Notes: generated from the letters alone by a model not told the origin. DNA of 63,384 nt from Bacteroidia bacterium (GCA_025996865.1 BNTV01000014.1:1-63384), one strand, 5' to 3'; positions 15,416 through 24,751 are shown, counted from the stretch's first letter. Numbers and translations are program-made.

Positions 15416-15420
15416 TATAT

Positions 15421-15511
15421 TTTAAGTTTTAAGTTTTAAGTTTTAAGTTTAAGGTTTAAGGTTTAAGAATTTAATATTTAATTCTTAACTCTTCACTCTT
15501 AGTTCTTCACT
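15421..15511 (-). repeat. 13-unit heptamer array between ruvB and the flippase gene
   Basis: The 91 bases divide without remainder into 7-mers. On the plus strand: four of tttaagt, two of ttaaggt, then ttaagaa, tttaata, tttaatt, cttaact, cttcact, cttagtt, cttcact. The array fills practically the whole spacer and touches the ruvB stop codon. The later units match the heptamers at 41511-41545. Copy-number changes here would alter the flippase leader. Confidence 0.9.
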
Positions 15512-16557
15512 CAAAAAAGGTCTCCCTGCCTCCCCAATCGGCTTCGTCCCAAATGTTTATACGCCAATTCGGTAGCTTCCCGGCCCCGCGGCGTCCGTTT
15601 CAAAAATCCTTCCTTGATGAGGAAAGGTTCATAGACTTCCTCCACCGTGCCGGCGTCTTCGCCGAGCGCCGTTGCAATGGTTGTGATACCCACCGGTCCC
15701 CCGCCGAACTTGTCGATAATCGTGAGGAGAATCCGGTTGTCGATTTCGTCCAATCCGTATTTGTCGATGTTCAGCGCTTCCAATGCAAAACAGGCAATGT
15801 CTTTGTCGATAACTCCCGTACCCTTTACCTGCGCAAAATCGCGGACACGGCGCAGAAGCGCGTTGCTGATACGCGGCGTCCCCCGGCTGCGGGAAGCGAT
15901 TTCTTTGGCAGCGCTGTCGTTGCAAGACACATTCAAAATATCGGCCGAACGTTTGATGATTTGTGTTATAGTCTCCATATCGTAATATTCGAGGTGCAGA
16001 TTGATACCGAAACGGGCGCGTAAAGGCGAAGTCAGCAAACCGCTCCGGGTCGTGGCTCCGACTAAAGTAAACGGTTCGAGTTCAATCTGGATGGAGCGGG
16101 CGCTCGGCCCTTTGTCTATCAGAATGTCTATCCGGTAATCTTCCATCGCCGAGTAAAGATATTCTTCCACGACCGGACTCAAACGGTGAATTTCATCAAT
16201 GAACAGCACGTCGTTTTTTTCCAGAGAAGTCAGTACGCCGGCCAAATCGCCGGGTTTGTCGAGCACCGGCCCGGAAGTGATTTTGAATCCGACATTCAAT
16301 TCATTGGCGATGATGTTTGATAAAGTTGTTTTTCCCAAACCCGGAGGCCCGTGAAGCAGAACATGATCAAGGGCTTCGGAACGCATACGGGCGGCCGATA
16401 CGAATACCTTCAGATTTTCAACGATTTTATCCTGTCCGCTGAAACTTCTAAATGATAAAGGACGGAGGGTGTTTTCGAATTCCTTTTCTTTTTCGTTGGT
16501 ATTATTTGCGTGTATGTTGTATTTATCCACTGTCTTTCTCTTTGCAATTGATTGCAA
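15511..16557 (-). CDS. ruvB: Holliday junction branch migration ATPase RuvB
   Basis: AAA+ motor (348 residues) that drives Holliday junctions with RuvA. Walker [13 protein letters not shown] is near residues 69-80, Walker [13 protein letters not shown] near 115-126, the sensor/arginine-finger region [18 protein letters not shown] near 167-184, and the C-terminal winged helix with [19 protein letters not shown]. The start at 16557 gives an N-terminal extension of about 18 residues ([19 protein letters not shown]) over typical RuvB; a later start is possible. The gene ends in the heptamer array. Confidence 0.97.
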   Translation of the reverse strand: MQSIAKRKTVDKYNIHANNTNEKEKEFENTLRPLSFRSFSGQDKIVENLKVFVSAARMRSEALDHVLLHGPPGLGKTTLSNIIANELNVGFKITSGPVLDKPGDLAGVLTSLEKNDVLFIDEIHRLSPVVEEYLYSAMEDYRIDILIDKGPSARSIQIELEPFTLVGATTRSGLLTSPLRARFGINLHLEYYDMETITQIIKRSADILNVSCNDSAAKEIASRSRGTPRISNALLRRVRDFAQVKGTGVIDKDIACFALEALNIDKYGLDEIDNRILLTIIDKFGGGPVGITTIATALGEDAGTVEEVYEPFLIKEGFLKRTPRGREATELAYKHLGRSRLGRQGDLF

Positions 16558-16600
16558 AGGTATAAAAAATTCCTTTAACTACGTATTTTTTCATATACGT

Positions 16601-16645
16601 TCCGTTGCATCAATGACAATTTCGGGACGGACAATTAATTTTTCT
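16601..16645 (-). repeat. 45-bp copy of an internal FAD-oxidoreductase segment
   Basis: 44 of 45 bases match 21720-21764, which lies inside the FAD-dependent oxidoreductase gene. Here the copy overlaps the last codons and stop of the MFS gene. On the minus strand it reads as the piece ...LIVRPEIVIDAT..., so it is a gene fragment rather than an intergenic repeat. Confidence 0.85.
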
Positions 16646-18038
16646 TAACAAGCCACATACGTTCAATTTCTTCCAAAGATTTTCCGGTGGTTTCGGGAAC
16701 CAGGAAATAAGTAATCAACAAATACGGAATGCACATAACTCCAAACAGCCAGAATACCCCATAAGCGGACAGATTGGTTGTTAACCAAGGAGTTAATTGT
16801 CCAATCAAGTAAGTTCCGACCCACAACGAAAATCCGGCGATAGACATGGCCGAACCCCGCACTTTTACCGGATACATTTCGGAAAGAAGTACGAAGATCA
16901 CGGCGCTGATGGATATGGCGCTACTGAAAACGTAAGCCAATATCAATCCGAACAATATCCAGGTGGAAAGAGCCATCCCTTGAGAAATGCCATAGAAAAA
17001 CAGTCCGATACAAGCCAACAGGAGAATCATTCCGGATACGCCGGTATAAATTAATTTTTTTCTTCCGATTTTATCTATGACAAACATGGCCAAAATGGTT
17101 GACAGTACATTTACCAATCCTACCCAAACTTGTAAATCCAGGGAAGCCGTTTTTTCTAAACCGGCTTCACCCAAAAATTTAGGGCCATAATAAAAAACAG
17201 CGTTTACGCCCATAAATTGTCCCAAAATCGCCAGACAAACGCCGATGATCAACGCTGTACGGAAACCGGGTTTGAGCAACAGCCGCCAATCCGATTTTAT
17301 TTCCCTGTCGGCGAGTTGGTGGATTTCATGAATTTCGGACTGCGCTTTATCATACGGGTAAATTTTTTCGAGAATCTTCAATGCCGAAGCGTCTTTCTGT
17401 TTTATTACCAACCAACGGGGACTTTCCGGGATAAAGAACAAAACGAGAATGAACAGCAAAGCCGGAATGGCTTCCATGCCTAACATTCCCCGCCAAACCT
17501 GGTCATTCACAATTAGTTTCATAAATCCCGAATCGTAAAGAACGCTGTGCGACCATTTCAATACGCCTGCATTGGATAAATAAGAGCCTAATATTCCAAC
17601 CGTTATCGCTAACTGGTAACAGGAAACCATGCGTCCACGATAGCGAGGAATAGATATTTCGGAAATATACAACGGCGCAATAATCGAGGCAACCCCGATG
17701 CCTACCCCGCCAACAATCCGATAGATGACTAACTGGTCGAATGTGGAATAAATCAAGCAACCGGCGGCCGAAACGGAAAACAGAACAGCCGACAACATCA
17801 GTACAGGCTTGCGGCCGAATAAATCGCTCAACTTCCCCGCCAACAGTACGCCCACGATAGAACCTAAAATGGCGCAACCGACATACCATCCCTGCTGAAT
17901 ATCGGAAAGGCCGTAAAATAACTTCACATCTTCGGTTGTCCCGGAAATTACCGCCGTATCGTAACCGAATAAAAATCCGCCCAAAGCGGCGATAATCGTG
18001 AGAAAAAAAGCATATCGAATGTTTTCCGTATTCTTCAT
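16635..18038 (-). CDS. MFS sugar porter (XylE/GalP-like)
   Basis: A 467-residue sugar:H+ symporter with 12 helices. Family signatures: GGFLFGYDTAVISGT (residues 21-35), the GRKP loop after helix 2, RIVGGVGIGVASIIAPLYISEISIPRYRGR near 107-136, PESPRWLV near 200-210, and PETTGKSLEEIE at the C-terminus. The order of the operon (FAD oxidoreductase, AGE epimerase, DUF4434, this gene) suggests uptake of a monosaccharide released or modified by its neighbours. Its last three residues and stop lie in a 45-bp sequence copied from the FAD gene, so the natural 3' end may have been altered. Substrate not determinable from sequence. Confidence 0.92.
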   Translation of the reverse strand: MKNTENIRYAFFLTIIAALGGFLFGYDTAVISGTTEDVKLFYGLSDIQQGWYVGCAILGSIVGVLLAGKLSDLFGRKPVLMLSAVLFSVSAAGCLIYSTFDQLVIYRIVGGVGIGVASIIAPLYISEISIPRYRGRMVSCYQLAITVGILGSYLSNAGVLKWSHSVLYDSGFMKLIVNDQVWRGMLGMEAIPALLFILVLFFIPESPRWLVIKQKDASALKILEKIYPYDKAQSEIHEIHQLADREIKSDWRLLLKPGFRTALIIGVCLAILGQFMGVNAVFYYGPKFLGEAGLEKTASLDLQVWVGLVNVLSTILAMFVIDKIGRKKLIYTGVSGMILLLACIGLFFYGISQGMALSTWILFGLILAYVFSSAISISAVIFVLLSEMYPVKVRGSAMSIAGFSLWVGTYLIGQLTPWLTTNLSAYGVFWLFGVMCIPYLLITYFLVPETTGKSLEEIERMWLVKKN

Positions 18039-18042
18039 GGCA

Positions 18043-19128
18043 TTATTTTATTTGAAAATATTCTTTGTAACGGTCGTATAAATGTCCCGCTTGCAAATAA
18101 GCCGATTGCGGACTCATAAAATGCGAGAACTCAAATGTAATGGCTTTGTCGTAGCCCGCCCGGGCGGCCGCTTCGAGTTTCATCCGTAATTTGTCAAACT
18201 TGATGGGGAGAAATTTGATCGGCATATCGCGGTCGAACGATTCGGCATTCGTCCAGCATTGCATACCGTATTTATCGGCCATTTTTTTGTTGACTTCAAA
18301 GAAAGCGTCCAATTCGTCGTAATCGATATGTCCGTCCTGAAAAGCGCAGGCGTCCACCGCACCTTTGATACCGTCGAAAATTTCGCCCCATTCTTTTTCG
18401 TGTTCCAGTACGGAAACGGCATCGGTTTTGCTGAGTTGTCCCGAAGACGCCATTACCGCTTTTTTCCCGTCGATCCATGGCGAAATAAAGGTAGGCAAAC
18501 CGCCGGAAACATCTTTGCATTGCTGTCCCATCGCTCGGAAAGCTTCGATCGCTCCTTTGGTCTTCCGGCTGATTTCGCCGCTGATATACCAGCCGCCGAA
18601 ACTTTTATGGAAGCCGTAGTTTTTCCAGACTTCGTCGATGACGTATTTATTGTCTTCAATTTCCCAGGATAAATCACCTGTATCCCAATATTTTCCGGAA
18701 TCATACAAACCAAAATAAAACTTCATTCCATATTTGTCGGCCAATCGCAGGAACCTGTCCACCAAATCGACCGAGGGCATGTAGCAACCGTGTTTTTTTA
18801 TCAGGTATTCCGAAGGATAGGTAATAAATCTCCGGTAACCCGAACGAATCAGGATAACGGTATCAATACCGATCGCTTTCATATATGCAAAATCCTGATC
18901 CCATTCCTTTTCGCCCCAGTTTTGATGCGGAATATCGTGGGAAATTTCGTCGAGGAAAGTGCCGGTTATTTTCAGTCCCTGATTCAGCGGTACCAACCAT
19001 TTACTTTGACTGTCCGTCACTTCCGGAACGGTTTCGGATTTGCAGGATGTGAGCAGCGGAGCGGCAGCCATCGCCGCTCCGGCTACAGACATTGTCTTGA
19101 GAAAATTTCTTCTGTTCTTGTTTTCCAT
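18043..19128 (-). CDS. DUF4434 protein, exported lipoprotein
   Basis: A 361-residue protein with an N-terminus that combines a twin-arginine motif (NRRNFLKTMSVAGAA) with a lipobox cysteine (LLTSC, residue 29), so it is probably exported folded by Tat and lipidated. The body fits DUF4434, a TIM-barrel family related to glycoside hydrolases. Segments such as IDTVILIRSGYRR, KFYFGLYDSGKYWDTG, WYISGEISRK and MQCWTNAESFDRD are strand-helix repeats with acidic residues (E, D) at strand ends. It ends 5 bases before the MFS gene start. Probably a periplasmic or surface carbohydrate-active protein; activity unknown. Confidence 0.85.
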   Translation of the reverse strand: MENKNRRNFLKTMSVAGAAMAAAPLLTSCKSETVPEVTDSQSKWLVPLNQGLKITGTFLDEISHDIPHQNWGEKEWDQDFAYMKAIGIDTVILIRSGYRRFITYPSEYLIKKHGCYMPSVDLVDRFLRLADKYGMKFYFGLYDSGKYWDTGDLSWEIEDNKYVIDEVWKNYGFHKSFGGWYISGEISRKTKGAIEAFRAMGQQCKDVSGGLPTFISPWIDGKKAVMASSGQLSKTDAVSVLEHEKEWGEIFDGIKGAVDACAFQDGHIDYDELDAFFEVNKKMADKYGMQCWTNAESFDRDMPIKFLPIKFDKLRMKLEAAARAGYDKAITFEFSHFMSPQSAYLQAGHLYDRYKEYFQIK

Positions 19129-19142
19129 GATTATTTTCTGTT

Positions 19143-19265
19143 TTACATTTGTTGTTTTATTGATAAATCGAAGTTGTCTGTTGCCGTTCCTTTACCGCTT
19201 CCTTCGCCTTTCAACGTTACGTAAACACCCGGCAATTTCATCGTTTTCGCCATCATACTATTAAA
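19143..19265 (-). pseudogene. Short C-terminal gene fragment
   Basis: In the gap between the AGE epimerase and DUF4434 genes an open frame encodes AKTMKLPGVYVTLKGEGSGK and ends DLSIKQQM. It has the look of a protein C-terminus (beta strands, a glycine-rich turn, a final amphipathic strand) but no start: upstream the frame runs antisense-free through the epimerase 3' end. I do not recognise the family. It may be the rest of a deleted operon gene. Confidence 0.35.
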
Positions 19266-20425
19266 TCTTGTGATATTGTTTTGTAAATTTGATACAAGCC
19301 TCTCGGCACATGAAAACAACCTTTCCATTTCCCTCCTTTTAATGTTAAAAGGGGTTCACCCTGACGGTTCAGATAACCGAACCATTCGGGATAGTCCTTG
19401 TCTTTGAAATGATTCCATGTATAATCGTGAATCTTCAAAAACCACTGCTTAAACACTTCTTTTCCGGTTAAGCGATATGCTTTTACCAGCGCTATCAGCG
19501 TTTCAATGTGCACCCACCATAATTTTTGGTCCCACTCCAATTGCTGGGGCGGATAGTCTTTAATATCTCTGAAATAAAAAATGCCTCCGTATTTTTCATC
19601 CCAGCCGTAATTGAGGGTGTTGAGTACAATTTCCGATGTTTGCCGGATCAAGTCCGGGTCTTTCAAACGAACGCCCACATCCATTAAGAACCACATTGCT
19701 TCGATGGTATGTCCCGGATTGACTTGCCGCCCTTCAAAGCAATCGCAAAAACTTCCGTCAGGCATTACGTTTTCCAATATCAAGCCGGAATCTTTCCTGT
19801 AAAAATCATGCAATATTTCATCGACTAACGGCCTGATGGATTTTTCGGCGCATCCTTCTTCCAGGACATCTTCCAGAATCAGCGACAAATTGCTCAGAAT
19901 CATCGGGAGTGCAAAGCCTTTCAACGGGCGCGTTCCGGGATACTGTTTGTTGTATATGCCTTTTGGATTGTCTTGTTTCCGGATGATATTGAAGTATGTG
20001 TCGATGGCAATTTGCTTGTGTCCGGGATCGCCGGTCGCCTTGTACAATTCGCCGAAAGCCATCGCCGCAAAACAATCGGAAAAAATATTGTAGGGTTGCA
20101 CAATCGGTTTCCCTTCGCGTGTGAGCGAAAAATACCAGTTTCCACCGGCATCCCGGCCGTATTTTTTCAAAAATCCGGCGCCATGCAAGGCGATATCCAA
20201 CCAAGCCTGTTTCTTTTCCACTTGGTTGTATAACAAGGCAAAAATATATACCTCGCGACCTTGCAGCCACATAAATTTATCGGTATCGAACACTTTTCCC
20301 GTCCGGTCGAGGCAAGTAAAATATCCTCCGTATTCCTTATCCATGGAATTCCTTTCCCAGAAAGGAATCACATTCCCCAAAAGTTCATCGCGATACATCG
20401 CTGCATATTTCTTCAGTTCCTTCAT
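19253..20425 (-). CDS. AGE family epimerase/isomerase (N-acylglucosamine 2-epimerase type)
   Basis: A 390-residue (alpha/alpha)6-barrel enzyme of the renin-binding protein/AGE family, which interconverts N-acetylglucosamine and N-acetylmannosamine or epimerises related sugars. Visible signatures: FWERNSMDKEYGGYFTCLDRTGK near residues 22-45, KFMWLQGREVYIFA near 51-64, NPGHTIEAMWFLMD near 231-245 with the catalytic histidine, and the C-terminal WKGCFHVPRGLYQIYK. Cellobiose 2-epimerases share the fold. In this operon sialic-acid or mannose-derived sugar catabolism is plausible, but no NanA/NanL lyase or kinase is present. Confidence 0.88.
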   Translation of the reverse strand: MKELKKYAAMYRDELLGNVIPFWERNSMDKEYGGYFTCLDRTGKVFDTDKFMWLQGREVYIFALLYNQVEKKQAWLDIALHGAGFLKKYGRDAGGNWYFSLTREGKPIVQPYNIFSDCFAAMAFGELYKATGDPGHKQIAIDTYFNIIRKQDNPKGIYNKQYPGTRPLKGFALPMILSNLSLILEDVLEEGCAEKSIRPLVDEILHDFYRKDSGLILENVMPDGSFCDCFEGRQVNPGHTIEAMWFLMDVGVRLKDPDLIRQTSEIVLNTLNYGWDEKYGGIFYFRDIKDYPPQQLEWDQKLWWVHIETLIALVKAYRLTGKEVFKQWFLKIHDYTWNHFKDKDYPEWFGYLNRQGEPLLTLKGGKWKGCFHVPRGLYQIYKTISQDLIV

Positions 20426-20431
20426 ATATTA

Positions 20432-22243
20432 TTATTTATAAATTCCTTCGTGAGTTATTTCTCTTTCAAACGGTTTCAGATATTCATCCAGTAGAACAGC
20501 CAGTTCTTTCCGCTGCAAGAATACATCCGGATGATCGCTTTTTATAGGATCCGGTTCCTTGATAAACGGAGATAAAATGTCGTTTAATTTCCGGATTGTC
20601 AGAAATGAAGTATTATTGACCACCGGAAATTTTTCGTCAAAAGCATGTAATCCCGATGTAAATTCCGCCACTGAAATCACCGAATCCGGATAAAACCAGG
20701 TACGGTTCGCCCACTGATAAGCTTCGCCCGTGGTACGAATAATGCCCGTTGCCGTAATCCGTTGCGCCGCCATAAAATAGCTATCCTTGGGATTGACGTC
20801 GAACAAGGGCATAATATACGCACCGGCATCCAATAAGGTTTTCTGCACCTGGCGAACCGGAATATTCCGTGCTTGCATCTTATTTTTAACGGATAAAGCG
20901 GCCAAGGCTCCGGCTGCCTGCCCTGTCAGTAAAACACAAGGTTGCAGGCGGGTAGAGCCATTCACCAGATTGGTTACGGAGATGGCCTTATCCGCCACAA
21001 TCAAACCATCCGTCGATTCGGGAATCAACGCTCCCAGAGGAACATTGAAAGAAGGCACCGGCAAAAAATACAAATCGGGTGCGGCCGGATTGCACTTGTG
21101 ATGATGATCCACCGGATAATCGCCGACCGAGATTCCGGTACGATACAAGGGGGCAGGCTGTTGATAGGGCTTTTCTACATGATTGTAGTTCAAGGTAACG
21201 ATGCCTTTCAATCTTCTTCCCTCGCGGTAATAAGGAATCAATGCCAAGCGGTCTTCGGAAGGAAATTCATCATCCGCCAAGCCGTAGTGTGTAAAACCCA
21301 ATGTTTGTTGAATATGATACACAAAGCAAAGCGTCTTGTTTTTGGCTTTCTTTAATTCCTCGTTGCGGGCGTTCCGATCCAATTCCACTACATTCAAATA
21401 GATGTCATTTCCTTTTTTCGGCCAGTTAAGCATGAATTTATCATGCGGCAACTTTCCGTAATTCAGCATCTGTTCGCAATTGATCGCATTGCCATCCACC
21501 GTCAAATCGCAACAGCCTTCGAAATCCCGGGGGTCATATCCTTCGGGACGGGGAATGGTTTGGTCGGTTCCCTTGCCGTAATCTTTCAGCACAGCCACCC
21601 ACGTCAGGTCTTGTACGATATTGTTTGCCTGATCCAATGCAATCGCTTCGCCGGTTTCCGCTTTCGCATCCATTCCCAGACGATAAGCGGTTCCCGCCAT
21701 TTTCAATCCGTCGCCCAAATCCGTTGCATCAATGACAATTTCGGCACGGACAATTAATTTTTCTTTTTGTTCATTTTCAAAAATAGCTCCAACAACTTGA
21801 TTTTCTTGCTTTTGTACGGAAACCAAATAATAGCCGTAAACCACTTGCAGGTTCTTTTCCGCAGCGGCCATGTTTTTAAAAATACGGTCGCCTATATGCG
21901 GTTCAAACTGCGTATGGCTCACCCATCCGGTGGCCAATGCTTCGGCGCCGCCGTAAAAATCGCGCAGATGCTGCCGGAATTCATTCCAGATTCCCGAATG
22001 TAAGTGGTGATTGCCGTCGGTTGCACTCACGCCCGCCGCCGTTATCATTCCGCCTAACCAAGACGTTTCTTCCACAATAAGGGTCGTAACTCCCAGACGA
22101 GCCGATTGAAGGCCGGCTGAAATTCCACCGGTGGTTCCGCCGATAACTAACACATCGACTTGCCTTACTTCCTCTTTTTTCTTACACGATTGAAGCGGAA
22201 GAATTAGCAGTACCATTATAATATATACAAAGTGTTTTTTCAT
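20432..22243 (-). CDS. FAD-dependent oxidoreductase, lipoprotein
   Basis: A 603-residue protein with a lipoprotein signal (LLILPLQSCKKK, cysteine at residue 20) and an N-terminal FAD-binding fold with VLVIGGTTGGISAGLQSA at about 31-48, EETSWLGGMITAAGVSATDG at 57-76 and a second FAD segment DGLIVADKAISVTNLVNGS near 410. It matches the FAD-dependent oxidoreductases (PF12831) linked in Bacteroidota to carbohydrate clusters and often misnamed xanthan lyase. It is the first gene of the operon, behind a strong promoter at 22274-22303. A segment of the gene (21720-21764) recurs at 16601-16645. Substrate unknown. Confidence 0.85.
   Translation of the reverse strand: MKKHFVYIIMVLLILPLQSCKKKEEVRQVDVLVIGGTTGGISAGLQSARLGVTTLIVEETSWLGGMITAAGVSATDGNHHLHSGIWNEFRQHLRDFYGGAEALATGWVSHTQFEPHIGDRIFKNMAAAEKNLQVVYGYYLVSVQKQENQVVGAIFENEQKEKLIVRAEIVIDATDLGDGLKMAGTAYRLGMDAKAETGEAIALDQANNIVQDLTWVAVLKDYGKGTDQTIPRPEGYDPRDFEGCCDLTVDGNAINCEQMLNYGKLPHDKFMLNWPKKGNDIYLNVVELDRNARNEELKKAKNKTLCFVYHIQQTLGFTHYGLADDEFPSEDRLALIPYYREGRRLKGIVTLNYNHVEKPYQQPAPLYRTGISVGDYPVDHHHKCNPAAPDLYFLPVPSFNVPLGALIPESTDGLIVADKAISVTNLVNGSTRLQPCVLLTGQAAGALAALSVKNKMQARNIPVRQVQKTLLDAGAYIMPLFDVNPKDSYFMAAQRITATGIIRTTGEAYQWANRTWFYPDSVISVAEFTSGLHAFDEKFPVVNNTSFLTIRKLNDILSPFIKEPDPIKSDHPDVFLQRKELAVLLDEYLKPFEREITHEGIYK
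21720..21764 (-). repeat. 45-bp segment duplicated at 16601-16645
   Basis: Codes for EKLIVRAEIVIDATDLG-type residues around the second half of the FAD-binding fold. It is the parental copy, lying in an intact frame. Confidence 0.85.
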
Positions 22244-22273
22244 GGATATATTATTTTTTTAATAATCACATTG

Positions 22274-22303
22274 CAAAAATAAATATTATTTTTTAATCAG
22301 CAA
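22274..22303 (-). promoter_or_regulatory. Promoter of the FAD-oxidoreductase/AGE/MFS operon
   Basis: On the minus strand TTG (22303-22301), 19 bases, TATTTTTG (22281-22274); 30 bases upstream of the first gene of the operon. Confidence 0.7.
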
Positions 22304-22434
22304 CTATTAATTAAAAAAATTTAATAAACAAGCCGTGTTAAAATAAATAACTTGTATAAATATCAAGGTATAAGACAAACTTATCTTAATTTTTTTTGAT
22401 AATACAGGGCAGAGTCAGGGAGTAATTTTAATAT

Positions 22435-23091
22435 CTAAATCTTTTCTCCATAAGCCAAATCTCCGGCATCCCCCAAACCCGGAACGATATAAGCTTTGTC
22501 ATTCAGATAAGGATCGATGTCTGCCGCCCAAATGACGGTTTTGTCTTCAGGAAATATTTTGCAAGCCGCCTCAATACCTTGTTGGCTGGCAATGACACAT
22601 GCCACATGGATTTTGGAGGGATTTCCCCGGTGCAACAGCGTTTGATAACCCGAATCCAATGAACTTCCGGTGGCCAGCATCGGATCAATGATAATCAATG
22701 TTTTTCCTTCGATGGATGGGGAAGATAAATAACCGACCTCAATTGTAAAATCACTGTGGTCTTCGTTGTATTTTCTCGAAGCAGAGATAAAAGCGTTTTC
22801 AGCCTTGTCGAAATACGAAAGAAATCCTTGGTGAAAAGGCAAACCGGCCCGGAGAATCGTAGCCAGAACAATTTGTTCGTCGGGAATGGAGACGGATTTT
22901 ACCCCTAAAGGTGTTTGTACATTAATCGTTTTGTATTTCAATACTTTACTGATTTCATACGACATAATTTCACCAATGCGTTCGATGTTTTCCCGGAAAC
23001 GGAGTCTGTCGCCATGGATTTGGATATCCCGGAGTTCCGCCATAAACCGGTTGAGAATACTGTTGTTTTCTCCTAAATTATTTACAACCAT
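22435..23091 (-). CDS. upp: Uracil phosphoribosyltransferase
   Basis: Pyrimidine-salvage enzyme making UMP from uracil and PRPP. The 218 residues contain the PRPP-binding loop IIDPMLATGSSLDSG at about 134-148 (DPMLATG is diagnostic of UPRTases), the ATILRAGLPFHQGF segment at 77-90 and the uracil-binding C-terminus YIVPGLGDAGDLAYGE. Normal length. It is a single gene with AT-rich flanks; the minus-strand gap downstream (22244-22434) shows no gene. Confidence 0.96.
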   Translation of the reverse strand: MVVNNLGENNSILNRFMAELRDIQIHGDRLRFRENIERIGEIMSYEISKVLKYKTINVQTPLGVKSVSIPDEQIVLATILRAGLPFHQGFLSYFDKAENAFISASRKYNEDHSDFTIEVGYLSSPSIEGKTLIIIDPMLATGSSLDSGYQTLLHRGNPSKIHVACVIASQQGIEAACKIFPEDKTVIWAADIDPYLNDKAYIVPGLGDAGDLAYGEKI

Positions 23092-23168
23092 AAAAAGCTA
23101 TATTATTCCTCTGTTGATACAGTTATACTCTGCACAAAATTAAACCGCGTAAAGTATAAAATGTGATT

Positions 23169-24497
23169 TCATTTTGCAAAGTTATCATTTTCCAATGAAA
23201 CCGCATAATTAAACGAGGCAATAAATACATCATTCCACAGTTTATTTTTCTTTCCGGATAAATTGGAATTGTGCCAGAGCCAAAGATAATCTCCGCCCGA
23301 CTTTTTACATTCATCGGCTAATTGCTTTATTTTAAAAAAAGCATATCCCGGACTATATCCCAAATGAGTGATTAAAGTCGAATCCATCATGATCGTTGGA
23401 CGAATCAGCAAATCGCTAAGCGTATCCTGTTCGACATCGTAAAAATAATAAGGTATGGCCGTTCCCGAACGAAAACCGGGCGCTTTGGCGAAACTGAGCG
23501 AAAAATCTTCCTTAAATCCGGCCAATGTGGATTCGCGGAAAGATTGCGGACAGGTCATCCGGAAATAATGCCGGCGGTTTGTGGTTATCTCTCTGTCTAA
23601 CAGATTTTCCAATTCTTCTTTTTCCTGAATCAACAAATCGGGATTATGGTAAGTATCGTATGAAGGATGCGAACCAATCGTCACTTGTTCTAAAGTTTTC
23701 AAATAGTTATTGTATAAAGTGGTCTGCTTAACCGTGCTTCGTCCGTATTTTCCGTTTCTCCCCAACAAGACGAATAAATGGTAGGTTCGTCCCGCTTTTT
23801 TATACAAACCATCTATTTTTTTAATGGTTTGCATATAAGGATCGGGATTCAGATGGAGGATTACGCTCAAGTGTTCCTTCAGATTTCTGAAATTGAATTT
23901 CAACATATCCCTGAGCAATAATCCTGCGGTTTTGACAACTCCTTTATAGCGGTATAAAAAAGGATAATCAATATCGAACGTACTTATAAAGCGATATTTC
24001 CGAAGGTTGCATTTGAAATTCGGATACTTTTTTTCTAATTCTTCTTTCAAACCATACGCCCAACGGTCGATAAGCGGAACTTCAAGCGAATCGTTCCGGT
24101 GAAGCAGGGAACTGTTCAGATCAAAGCGGTCGTGTTCGTCGGTTTGCTTCAGAATATATTCTTCATAAGACGTTAATAAATAAAAAGCAGCAGAAAAAAG
24201 ATCAAATGGAATATCACCTCTCTCTTGTTTGAAAAAACAAAAAAAATCCTTCCATTTGGATTCTCCCAAATCATGAATTTTACGAACGCCGGTTTCAGAC
24301 AATAACCCGTTGGGAATAATCTGTAATCCCCGGTTTATAACTTCCCCGGAATAATTAATACAAGCGCCGGTTTCTCGAAGAAAAACCCTTTTTTCAGTTG
24401 TAATTTTAAATGTCGTGCCTAAAATATTTTCAAAAATATGCCGGCTAATGTAATCCAATCTTTTGACATTTCCCTCACGGACGTATATAACTACCAT
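23169..24497 (-). CDS. Polysaccharide deacetylase-like protein
   Basis: A 442-residue protein without signal peptide. The N-terminal 150 residues are typical of a Bacteroidota domain found before polysaccharide deacetylase-like barrels. The C-terminal part has pieces of a NodB-type fold: FISTFDIDYPFLYRYK near residues 168-183 (paired aspartates), IGSHPSYDTYHN near 275-287 (metal-binding HPS), RHYFRMTCPQSFRES near 310 and YLWLWHNSNLSG near 415-427. The HPSYD box and aspartates suggest a metal-dependent hydrolase on a glycan, but the natural substrate is unknown. A promoter box lies 27 bases upstream. Confidence 0.75.
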   Translation of the reverse strand: MVVIYVREGNVKRLDYISRHIFENILGTTFKITTEKRVFLRETGACINYSGEVINRGLQIIPNGLLSETGVRKIHDLGESKWKDFFCFFKQERGDIPFDLFSAAFYLLTSYEEYILKQTDEHDRFDLNSSLLHRNDSLEVPLIDRWAYGLKEELEKKYPNFKCNLRKYRFISTFDIDYPFLYRYKGVVKTAGLLLRDMLKFNFRNLKEHLSVILHLNPDPYMQTIKKIDGLYKKAGRTYHLFVLLGRNGKYGRSTVKQTTLYNNYLKTLEQVTIGSHPSYDTYHNPDLLIQEKEELENLLDREITTNRRHYFRMTCPQSFRESTLAGFKEDFSLSFAKAPGFRSGTAIPYYFYDVEQDTLSDLLIRPTIMMDSTLITHLGYSPGYAFFKIKQLADECKKSGGDYLWLWHNSNLSGKKNKLWNDVFIASFNYAVSLENDNFAK

Positions 24498-24523
24498 AAA
24501 ATCTCAATCTAAAACTATTTCGG

Positions 24524-24531
24524 CAAAGATA
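24524..24531 (-). promoter_or_regulatory. -7 box (TATCTTTG) of the deacetylase-like gene
   Basis: TATCTTTG on the minus strand, 27 bases before the start at 24497. It supports that start. Confidence 0.6.
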
Positions 24532-24705
24532 AAACAAATATTTTGAAATACAAATATGTATAGTATGTTAATATATAATATTTATATTACTTTTTTAGGA
24601 CTTTTTTGCTATTTTATTGGTACACTTGGAATTTCTATTAAAGGATAATAAAGTATATTTTCATATAATTAGGGCTTTATTATGGCTTCATCTGATTTTT
24701 TTTAT

Positions 24706-24713
24706 TATCTTTG
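24706..24713 (+). promoter_or_regulatory. -7 box (TATCTTTG) of the starch-synthase-like gene
   Basis: TATCTTTG on the plus strand, 39 bases before the ATG at 24752. It excludes the longer start at 24617, which would lie upstream of the promoter. Confidence 0.65.
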
Positions 24714-24751
24714 TACTCAATTTCACAAAGAAATTCGATAAAAAACAGAGA

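Noticed and set aside
18259..18672. Plus-strand frame of 137 codons over DUF4434
   Set aside because: Antisense to a complete exported protein; no independent support.
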